Below, one piece after another: positions 1-9,700 of a stretch of DNA of 64,000 nt. Numbering within the stretch: the first letter of the stretch is position 1; each line of letters starts with the position of its first letter. The stretch is from Cyrtodaria siliqua. Its lineage: Eukaryota > Mollusca > Bivalvia > Adapedonta > Hiatellidae. Both the position numbers and the translations under genes were made by a program. The notes under the pieces are model-generated. The model did no database searches. It worked only from the letters and a program-made list of their open reading frames with translations, and had not been told where the DNA came from. The stretch is taken from contig JAWPHD010002620.1 in the NCBI GenBank assembly GCA_037043455.1, positions 62,001 through 126,000 on the forward strand. Direction: 5' to 3'.

Positions 1-333
1 ACGGTTATATGGCGCCTAACAGGAATGAAATGCCAGGCTCATCCTCCATGTACATCGAGATAAAATATGGAGAATGTGCCTAGAACCTTCTCACCTGCAG
101 AAATGCAAAGTTGCTGCAAATTCTATTGTAGACACTCTATTTAAGCTGGAGTCACGTTTATTGTTTATCTGCCACTGCTATTGTGATTTGAGAAAGATGG
201 CACCTGAAACAATGCAGGGGTCATGATGAAGACCTTTAATGAGCATGTACAAAAAATGATAAAATGAACATGAATATGGGGGGGGGGTGGGGGTGGGGGG
301 CGGTGGGGGTCTACACCTCCATCGGGTTCTGCA
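1..333 (+). repeat. Dispersed SINE-like repeat, copy A
   Basis: This segment matches three other places in the window (about 14270-14460, 25833-26245 and 53053-53390). Shared landmarks in order are GGTTATATGGCGCC, GCCAGGCTCATC, CATGTACATCGAGATAA, CTGCAAATTCTAT, GCACCTGAAACAATGCAGGG and AAAATGAACATGAAT. Copy A ends in a G-rich tract at 279-310. It lies immediately upstream of a polymerase B fragment, so it probably inserted into that gene. The left end is outside the window. I see no A/B-box promoter, so SINE is only a size-based guess. Confidence 0.75.
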
Positions 334-399
334 GTGGCTCTGCTATTTGCTCCGGAACCATACAGGGCTCAGATAATGACACTTGGCCTTAAACACATC

Positions 400-906
400 C
401 TGAGAGAGTATCAAATTACGAAAAAGCATATCGTAAATTACACAGTAATTACATTTCCTGTTATTGCAAAACAGATTCCAAAAATAGAAAATCAAAATAA
501 TATACGTTTTAATATATGTGGGTATGAAAATAGGCAAGTATATCCTTTATATATGTCAAAAAATAAAGGAGCATCGACTTGTGACATGCTTTTAATTAGC
601 GTGAAAGAAAAACATAATTATGCATGGATAAAGGATGTTAACAGATTAATGGTTAATCAAACACGGTATGAAACTAAAACAATGGTTTTGCAAAACATAC
701 TTACAGGGTTTATCAACAGAAAAAAGTTTTACAAAACATGAAACCTATTGCCTTTCTCTTAACAGTAAACAAGCAATAGAAATGCCATAAGAAAATGAAA
801 AGATTAAGTTTAAAAACTACGATAGACAATGAATGGTTCCCTTTGTTATATCTGCTGACTTTGAAGCAATAACTGAAGACACTTATTTAGCTCTTGGTAA
901 TCCTAA
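400..906 (+). pseudogene. Polinton DNA polymerase B copy 1, segment a
   Basis: Fragment of a protein-primed family B DNA polymerase of Polinton/Maverick type. The frame around 436-741 reads through KQIPKIENQNN, a GYENRQVYPLY block and WIKDVNRLM, all typical of the region before the exonuclease domain. From about 780 the reading resumes in another frame with FKNYDRQ and the exonuclease I motif ADFEA (about 853-868). The same order of blocks recurs in the second copy at 55614-56200. In-frame stops and frameshifts (around 741, 790 and 830) show it is dead. The N-terminal region is missing here, displaced by the repeat at 1-333. Coding ends where the insertion at 907 starts. Confidence 0.8.
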
Positions 907-1327
907 ACTGGATGGGTGTCAGCGCTTTGTCAGTATGACCTTGACCTTTATATTTTAGTATGGTCATGTCGATGTTGTCATGATGAGTATATATTGAAAG
1001 TCGGATGAAGAAATATCAAGAAATGAGAAAGATATAACCAACGTTAAGTTTTTGTAAAGTAAATGAGTATTTAACCAATATAATGACCTTCACTGTGACC
1101 TTGACCTTTATATTTTAGAATGGTTATGTCGATGATGAGTATATATTATGGTCATGTCGATGCTGTCACGATGAGTATATATTGAAAGTTTGAAAGTTTG
1201 ATGAAAACAATCAAGAAACGAGAAAGTTATAGCCAACTTTAAGTTTTCTTGAGGGACGGATTGACGGACGGACGACAAAGTGATCCCTATGTATCGCATT
1301 TTTCTTCGAAAAGGCGACACAAAAATC
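907..1327. repeat. Insertion in polB copy 1, ending in a CTTCGAAAAGGCGACAC motif
   Basis: About 420 bases interrupt the polymerase between its exonuclease I block and the GYRYKVVCCYDE block. The insert contains internal tandem copies of TGACCTTGACCTTTATATTTTAG and GGTCATGTCGATG. It ends with GACGGACGGACGAC followed by CTTCGAAAAGGCGACACAAAAA. The same terminal motif closes the insertion ending near 3455, so both belong to one family. No coding potential. Confidence 0.65.
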
Positions 1328-1604
1328 ATTAACATATCAAAAGGATACTGATTGTGGTTACAGGTATAAAGTGGTTTGTTGTTATGATGAAATATATGTT
1401 CTAAACCAGTTGTAACATTCCAACTCTCCACTCGCATACTCATGTATACAGAGGACCAAACGCTGTTTATAAATTGATAGAAAAAAATGATAGAAGAATA
1501 AAAATATTGCAGGAAAACTATGTCACAGCATTTATAAAAGATTTAACAATGACAGAATCACAAGAATGCTTTTTAGGACATCTAAAAAAGTCATATTTGT
1601 AATA
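1328..1604 (+). pseudogene. Polinton DNA polymerase B copy 1, segment b
   Basis: Translated pieces include DCGYRYKVVCCYDE and a frame-shifted GPNAVYK-like block, followed by FIKDLTMTE. They align by order with the second copy at 56095-56270 (YGYKVVCCYDD, YRGPNTVYKF, FKKDLVMS). This is the exonuclease-domain part of the polymerase. Several stops and frame changes are present within 280 bases. The segment ends where a larger composite insertion begins. Confidence 0.7.
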
Positions 1605-3466
1605 ACAAGAAATCCGTAGATTCACATGTATCGCCTAACGGGGGCTGGACTTAAAAATAAAAATGTCAATGATGCTTAAATGAAAGTTTGTAAACATTTT
1701 AGTAATTAAAAACAATCGAGTTGGCCGTTTGCTGAGATGACATTTAAGTGCATTTGTTTAAATACAAAATTAAAAACAAGAGGCTCAAGAGGGCCTGTGG
1801 ATGCTCTACTGGCTAAAACGTCGCTTATATCAAGGGCTGTCTACATAAAATTCCCATCAGTAGTTTTTTTAAAACATTGCAAAAAACAACAGGGATAGGA
1901 TGGCCTTAGATCGCTCACCTGGTAATAATAGGCAATATGTCTGCTGTGTCTAGTCTGGCATGGGCATTTTTTAATTTGTCCCACTTTCTTCTATGAATGA
2001 AATTTCATAAAAATGGATGGGGGAGGGTAACTACATATTTAACAAAGGAAAATACAAAAATACAATATAGTATTTTTCAACAAATCAAGGGCCATAACCT
2101 GTCGTTACTAACTAGATCTAGCTGGTTTTCGAATTTGTCCAAAATTTCATTGATATACCATGCTAGACAACTAGACATCATACTGAGGCTTCCTGCAAAA
2201 TTTTGTAGAAATCCAACAAGCCGTTTAGGAGGAGTAGCGCCGACAAAAAAATTAAAGTAAAAATGTCAAAGTGCCATAACTCCGTCATAAATCAGAAAAC
2301 TGGAACAAAAGCGAGACATGCACAACTAGACATCTTACCGATGCTACCTGCCAAGTTTCGCCGAAATCCAACAAGGCGTTTAGGAGTAGTAGCGCTGACA
2401 AGAAATTAAAAAAAAAAGTCAATTGGGCTGTAACTTCATTAAAAATCAATGAACCGGAAAAAAATGCAATAGGCACAGCAATGTTTCCTGCTAACACGGC
2501 GTTAACACCAAAAAACAAAAAACTAATTAATAATGAAATTAGAAAATGAAAAAAATAAAAATAAATAATCAAAAAATGAAAACAAAAATGTCAAGGGGCT
2601 GTAACTTCATCAAAAATCAATGAACCGGAAAAAATGCTATAGGCACATCAATGCTTTCTGCTAACATGGCGTTAACACCAAAAAAAAATAATAATAATAT
2701 AAAAAAATGAAATAAGAAAAAAAAAAAAAAAAAAAATCAAATTATTTTAATGAAACAAAATAATTAAAAAAAAAATAATTTACTAATAATAAAAAAAGGC
2801 AAAACATCTCGTAAAGTCTGGTAAAGATCAGATGAAAAATGAAAGCCGTATCGCGTTAACGAGGCTGAATATAGCATTTTTAACTAAGTCAAGGGCCATA
2901 ACTCCGCTGATATTGTTCCGATCTGGCTGGTTTTCGAACTTGTGCGAGCTTTCATTGATATTAACAATCTGGTAAAGTTTGGTAAAGATCGGATGAAAAA
3001 TGAAGGCCTCTGGCCATTAGAGCTAAAAATCATCAGCTCCAAAATGTAGGTCAAGGTCATACATGAAATCCAGGCATCCAAAGAAAAGATGCACTAACGA
3101 AGACACAACTACGTCAAAATGGAATACGATTTCTTCCAAATATAAAGCTATAAATTAGGTTTGAAACATCTAGTGCATAATTCTAGTTCATGAGAAAGTG
3201 ATGTAAATGTAACAATTAAAGTAATCTGCCCTTTGCTTGGATGGTGAAGGTCACATCCACATTTGCTTTGCCACGTTGCAATGTACCACTCAAGATACAA
3301 CTATAATCAAAGTTTGAAAGGTCTAGTGCATACAGTTTGTGAGAAAATGACCTAAACGCAAAACCTGAATGTTGACGCCGCCGCCGCCGCCGCCGCCATC
3401 GCAGGAAAAGCAACACGTATGTCTCTTTTATACTTCGAAAAGGCGAGACAAAAAGTATGTGAACGG
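1605..3466. repeat. Composite insertion of tandem-core repeat elements
   Basis: A 1.86-kb non-coding insertion in polB copy 1. It includes an AAGAGGCTCAAGAGGGCC head at about 1777 (also found at 34105 and 45035), two or three copies of a unit with GCCATAACTCCGTC and CAACAAGGCGTTTAGGAG (2000-2420), an A-rich stretch (2540-2800), one unit of the CTGGTAAAGTTTGGTAAAGATC family (2870-3010), and a terminal block ending in (GCC)n at 3375-3397 and CTTCGAAAAGGCGAGAC. Several elements seem to have inserted into one another. Short open frames here have no recognisable product. Confidence 0.65.
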
Positions 3467-3637
3467 AGGCAAGATGGCTAGAGATCGCTGTCACATAACT
3501 GGAACGTTTGGAAGGAAATGCTCATGAATCGTGTAATCTTTATTGCAGATTGACTAGAAAAATACCTGTTGTATTTCATAACTAAAGATGTTATGATTCG
3601 CATTGTATAACGCAGCACATTGGAAAGTTTTAACAAG
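3467..3637 (+). pseudogene. Polinton DNA polymerase B copy 1, segment c (exonuclease II region)
   Basis: The frame reads RDRCHITG, then NLYCRLTRKIPVVFHN, then a damaged YDSHCITQHIGKF. It matches the second copy at 56380-56510, where NLKGYDSHFITQH carries the exonuclease II motif. A stop falls between HN and the YDSH block. The segment ends at a tandem-core insertion. Confidence 0.75.
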
Positions 3638-5890
3638 AGGGCCAATATGGCCCTATATCGATCACCTGAGTAATGGTCCATTATCAAACTTTTTCGAAAT
3701 CTTAAAATCATATACAATCTGTGCAAGTTTGGTTAAGATTGTCCAAGAAATGTGGCCTCTGTTGTTTACAAACATTATTATAAAATCACTGACAAAGTTT
3801 GGTAAAGATCAAAGACAAAACGAAGGTGCTAGAGTGTAAGCTCTTGGGCATGGCCAAATGTGAACCCAGGGCTACATGTAATAGATGAGAGCTGTGTGCC
3901 TTGTGGTTTCAGAGAAAATATTTTTTAAGTTTTCCCTATACAAGTCTATGTAAAACATGTGACCCCTGGGGCAGAGCCAAATGTGACCCCAGCGTCACCA
4001 TTTTAATAAACTTTGTAAAAGACAATAAGAGCATAGTTAATGCAAAATATTAAACCTATGACTCTTGCAGTTTCAGGGAAGAGATTTTTTATTTTTTTCC
4101 TATATAAGTCTGTAAAACTGTCACCCCCGGGGCGTGTCCAAATTTGACACCAGGGTCACCATTTGAACAAGCTTGGTAGAGGATCATAAGCTTAAAGAAT
4201 TGCTAAATATTAAACATCTGGCTCAAAAAGTTTTAAAGAAGAATATGTTTAAAGTTTTTCTCTATACAAGTCTATGTAACACATGTGACCCCTGGGGTGG
4301 GGCCAAATGTAACCCCAGGATCACCATTTTAAAAAACTTGGTAAAGGACCAGAAGCTCATATTTTTTTCCGATATAAGTCTGTAAAACTGTGATTCCCAG
4401 GGCGGGGCCAAATATGAACCCAGGGTCACCATTTGAACAAACTTGCAAAAGGACCATAATCTTATAGTAAATGCAAAATATTAAACCTCTGGCTCTTGTA
4501 GTTTCAGAGAAGAGGATTTTAATTTTTTTCCTATATAAGTCTATGTAAAACTGTGACCCCCGGGGCGGGGCCAAATTTGACACAAGAGTCACTATTTGAA
4601 CAAACTTGGTAGAGGATCATACGCTTATAAATAGCAAAGGCAAAATATTGAACCTCTGGCAAAAGCAGTTTCAGACAAGAATCTTTTAAGTTTTTCTCTA
4701 TACAAGTCTATGTAAAACATGTGACCCCTGGGGTGGGGCCAAATGTAACCCCAGCATCACCATTTGAACAAACTGTTGACGAGGACTATAAGCTTATAGC
4801 AAATGCAACATATTGAACATCTGGCTCAAGCAGTTTCAGAGTAGAAGATTGTTTAAGTTTTTCCCTATACAAGTCCATGTAAAACTGTGACCCCCGGGGC
4901 GGGGCCAAATGTGACCCCAGGTTCACCATTTAAACAAACTTGGTAAAGGACTACAATCTTAAAGTAAATGCAAAATATTAAACCTCTGGCTCTTGTAGTT
5001 TCAGAGGAGAAGATTTTTTTCCCTATATAATTCTATGTAAAACTGTGACCCCCCGGGCGGGGCCAAATTTGACACCAGGGTCACCATTTGAACAAACTTG
5101 GTAAAAGACCATAAGCTTATAGCAAATGCAAAATATTAAACCTCTGGCTCTTGCAGTTTCAGAGAAGAAGGTTTTTTAAGTTTTTCCTATACATGTCGAT
5201 GTAAGAAATGTGACCCTTGGGGCGGGGTCAAATATGACCCGAGGGTCACCATTTGAACTAACTTGGTAAAGGACCATAAGCTTATAGTAAATGCAAAATA
5301 TCAAACCTCTGGCTCTTGTAGTTTCAGAGAAGAATATTTTCCCCTATATAAGTCTGTGTAAAACTGTGAACCCCGGGCGGGGACAAATTTGACCCCAGGG
5401 TCACCATTTGAACAAACTTAGTAGAGGACCATAAGCAGATGCTACATGTCATACATGAGAGCTCTGTGCCGTGTGGTTTCAGAGAAGAAGATTTTTTAAA
5501 GTTTTTTCCTATATGTCTATATGAAAAACATGCAACATCTCAATATACAAACTTTGGACCCCCGTGGCACAGTCATTTTTGATCCCGGGGACTTCATTTG
5601 AATAAACTTGATAGTAAAGGCGTTGGCGATCATTTTAAAAGAAAAACTGTTGAAATCTGTCCAGCGGTTCTGGAGAAGATGTTTTAAGGTTACGACACAA
5701 TATGGTAATGGCGGCCATCTTGGATGTCGCGCTGACATAATTTTAACAAATCTAAAAAGCATTCATCTAAGGATCATCCAAGTGAAGTTTGGTCAAAATT
5801 AGCCAAGCGGTTTCTGAGGAGAACTTGTTTGAAGAAAAGTTAGCGACGGACGACGGACGAACAGTGATCCCTTCGGCTCAGGCGATCTAA
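3637..5890. mobile_element. Tandem-core non-autonomous element, copy 1 (pearl/Helentron-like)
   Basis: A 2.25-kb element with about ten copies of a roughly 190-bp unit. Landmarks of each unit are GGTCACCATTTGAACAAACT, GGACCATAAGCTTATAG, CCTCTGGCTCTTG, AGTTTCAGAGAAGAAGA and GACCCC(C)GGGGCGGGGCCAAA. It starts AAGAGGGCCAATATGGCCC with TCGATCACCTGAG, and ends CTTCGGCTCAGGCGATCT, so the ends carry an inverted GATCACCTGAG/CTCAGG(T/C)GATC motif. A second copy with the same ends is at 54100-55613. Tandem cores between short specific ends are known in bivalve pearl elements, which have been linked to Helentrons; the assignment is inference. Confidence 0.7.
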
Positions 5891-6379
5891 AAAGAATCAT
5901 ACCAAATAACATGGGAAGTACATGGCTTTTATGTTAGAAAATAGTTGGTGTTTATTGATAGTTTTCAATTTATGTGTCAATCACTTGATAATTTAGTAAA
6001 AACCATCCCATCATTCACATATACATCACAAGAGTATCCTGGTGAAAAGTTACAGCTAGTAGAAAGAAAAGGTGTTTATCCTTATGATTACATGGATAGT
6101 TTTAAACGTTTTAAAGAAACTAAATTACCCGACAAAGAATGTTTTTACTCTAAGTTAAATGACGAACATATTTCAGACGCAGATTATGAACATGCTAAAC
6201 ATATAAGGAAAGCATTCAATATTAAAAACATGGGAGAATATCATGTGCTGTTACTAGCAGACGATTTTGAAAACTTTAGAAAGATGTGTTTTGAGTATTA
6301 TAAATTAGATCCTTGCCACTAATTTAGTAGTCTGCCACTACTTTAGTAAACCAGGATTAGCTTGGAATGCATGTCTTAA
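5891..6379 (+). pseudogene. Polinton DNA polymerase B copy 1, segment d (exonuclease III region)
   Basis: The longest clean stretch of this copy is 5945-6322. It reads IDSFQFMCQSLDNLVK, SFTYTSQEYPGEKL, then GVYPYDYMDSFKRFKETKLP, which holds the exonuclease III-type Y-x3-D motif, and later [18 protein letters not shown]. The second copy has the same blocks at 56590-56990. A small deletion removes part of the [15 protein letters not shown] block. Coding stops shortly after DPCH and resumes beyond the 18.8-kb transposon; the TTAA at 6376-6379 is the target site. Confidence 0.82.
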
Positions 6380-6399
6380 AGGGATACTGTCCGTAACTT
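6380..6399 (+). repeat. Left terminal inverted repeat of the Kolobok-like element
   Basis: AGGGATACTGTCCGTAACTT directly follows the TTAA at 6376-6379. One mismatch (T/C at position 6) to the right end. Confidence 0.9.
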
Positions 6400-6703
6400 T
6401 TAGTGTTTAAATCACTAAAATAAAAACGCACTATATATGTTGATACAAAACATGTTCATACGCAAAGTTTACGCCTGATCTGAACGTTTACTGACCATCC
6501 TAGTCGACATTCAAACCAACGATATCATAACATTGCCGACTTGAATACGCCGCCATTGAACTCTCCGGTATGTTCCGAATCAAAATCGGAAATATTTACG
6601 AAAAGCACCGAAAACAGACGACGCTAAAATAAAAATAGCAACTAATGCAGCCACTAAGGTGGCGCCACTTCTCGTGTTGTTATTTGCAGTGTTACCCGCG
6701 AAA

Positions 6704-9700
6704 ATGTCATCGGTAAGTGAAAAACAGTTTTATTTCCAATGAACTTATTCGATAAATGTATCTTTAGAGTAAGAAATGTGATACATTAGTAGTGTTATCA
6801 TGTTTTATGTATTAGCAAGGTATCAATTACAGTTATGGCTGTTTTTGGAGGAAAGTAGACAGTTGTGTAATGATCCTGGTTAGATATCGTGTAAACACTT
6901 AGCGAACACGATTTTTTTCGTGTTGCTTTTCGTGATTGTGCAGTGATCTTTTCCAACTTAACTATCCCGCCAATACATAGATAAATTAAACGAATAAAAC
7001 AAATCCCTTTGATGTGCACCCTGATTGAAATTCAACGAGCCGTCTAGTTCATACTGTTCATACTGTTCATACTGTAGTAGAAGCCAGTCTAAACCAACAG
7101 GTTTCTTAGGCCCTTTTTGATGTTGTTTTCCCAGTCTAGTTATGATTTATATCATAGTGAAGGACTTCCGGTTCCTTATTAGTTTTTCGGGTTGAATTTA
7201 TTTGGATGATTTGCCCAATGTAAATTTAGCCTACTTTTAAAGGAATTGATGGTGGGTGCCTCAATCACAGTGTTAGAGAGTTTATTCCAAGATTCTACGA
7301 CTCTGTAAGCAAATGAATTTTTCCTAATATCAATTCTTGCTCTTTTTTTAAATAGTTTCTTGGAATTTCCCCTTGTTCCAAGCTCAGGGGCCTGAGTGAA
7401 CAGTTTATTTTTGTCAACTGTATCGATATTATTTAAGATTTTATAAACCTGAATCACGTCAGCCCGCTCTCTTCTATACTCAAGGGTTGGTAGTCCTAGC
7501 ATAGTGAGTCTAGCATGGTACGAAAAGTTACTGAGGTTTTCCACCATCCTAGTCGCTCTTTTTTGGACATTTTCTATGGCAATTATATCCTTTTTTAGGT
7601 ATGGAGACCAAACCACCGTAGCATATTCAAGGTGTGGTCTAACAAGGGACTTATATAAACACAGAAACATTTCTCTATCCATGTATGTAAAAGTTTTATA
7701 TATTAGACCGAGGTTTCTATTGGCCTTAGATACTTTACCACTTATATGATAGGAGAACTTTAATTTTGAGTCAAATGTTACTCCCAGGTCTTTTTCATGT
7801 ATTACCTTGGTAATTTCTTCTATTTTATTCGAATTATCCTTGATGTAGAATACATCGGATTCTTCATCATTATTACCAATATGTAAGTGTTTGCACTTTT
7901 TGGCATTAAATATCATTTGCCATTTTTTAGCCCATTCACATGCAGTGAAGATACTGTCTTGTAAGTCTATCTCACGCTGTGGGCTATTTATGCATGTATA
8001 CAGTTTAGTATCGTCAGCAAAAAGTTTGGCGGTGCAGGACATGGCATCTGGGAGGTCATTGATATAAATAAGAAACAAAACAGGCCCAAGAACACTGCCC
8101 TGGGGAACCCCGCTTGTGACATCCCTGAGTTCTGAGACCTGCCCATTGACCATCACCCTCTGTTTTCTATTTGTTAAAAAGTCCTCTATCCAGTCATAAA
8201 GTTTACCAGTTATTCCCATAGATTTAACCTTACTCATTAAGCTTTTATGGGGTACTTTGTCGAAAGCCGCTTTAAAATCCAGATAAATGACATCGACTTC
8301 TTGACCGCAGTCAATTGCCTCTGACCAGTCATCGAGACACTCCAATAACTGAGTAGCACAGGAGCAGCCCCGTCTGAAACCATGTTGGTGAATTGATAAT
8401 AGTTGGTTCTCGATTAAATGGTCAACCATTTCCATTCGAACAATTTTTTCCATTATCCGACAGGATATCGGTGTAAGACTGATTGGTGTAAGACTGATTG
8501 GTCGATAGTAAAGAAATGCATGCTGAAACAGAAACATTTCATAATACACGTTCTGGCTGAAATTATCCTACTGTAGTGCGACATTTTCATTATTAAAGTA
8601 CAAGTTGTGGTGGACATGACGGCGTTTATTTTATGTAAAGGTCATTCTAGAGAAGAGACATTTGTTTCAGTTTCACAGTAGGTGATATATACTTGGATCT
8701 CCTTTGCTGCACTTTATAATTAGAGTAACATAATGTTGAGAGTCCTGATCTGGTGCAATAATATATCTAGTATTTAATTGATGTCCGCTACAAGGTTCTG
8801 CATGATGCTGCATGTTGACACTCATGTTATTTTTACTTGTAGACATCATCAGCATTACTTAGTGACAATGAGAGTGACAGCGACAGTGAATGGGCTCCTT
8901 TGCCAGGTACAAGCAGAGGGAGAGGAAGAGGGAGAGGGAGAGGGAGAGGTAGAGGAAGAGGACAACCAAGAGTTCAGACACTTATGGAAGAAGGTGAAGA
9001 AGATTCCTCTACTAGTGAAGATGCTGGACATGGGAGAGGAAGAGGCCAGGGTGGCCGAGGAAGAGGCCAGGGTGTCCGAGGCAGAGGCAGAGCGCGAGGT
9101 CGTGGGGCAGCAGCCGCTGAAAGGAACCGGGCAGACGAAGCACTGCACACAGTGCAGACGAGAAGGGAAAGAATGCGGGTATGGTTCCAAATTGGCTCTT
9201 TTTCATTATTTTACCAAATGTAATGGAACATTATTCCATGCAAACAGTAGGTCAGTATGAATAACCCTGACCTACTTTTCAGTCTTCCTTAGTTTAAAGT
9301 GAAGTTTTCTTTGTTGTTATCTATTTTCAATTAAAATTATTCAGTTTCTTTGTTCTCTTTTATTGAGAAAATAAGCAAATGACAATCGAGTCAAATCCAG
9401 ATACAGTACTGTTGGGTTGACAATTTCACTGTCGCCCGGCAACATCTTCTGCAGGTTGGAAAATCTGTTTATACTCTCACTTACTGGAATGTAATATATA
9501 TATATATTATATATTCTGTGATGAATTATAGAAATTTCACAGTTTGAGAAAATCTATAACATATCCCTTCCTCTACTGTGCTATCTCGCCTAGTGTGCAA
9601 GATAGCATAATAGCCAAATGTTATGAACTAAACGATAGACGTCATAATATTACTCCGCGCTGTCGCAATGGAGTGACAGAAGAAGGAATACTTGCGTCAA

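Noticed and set aside
3375..3397. (GCC)n run as a coding Ala/Arg repeat
   Set aside because: It lies in a repeat insertion with no supported gene.
9012..9206. Minus-strand frames opposite exon 2 of the P2X7-like gene
   Set aside because: Shadow frames of a low-complexity GA-rich exon.
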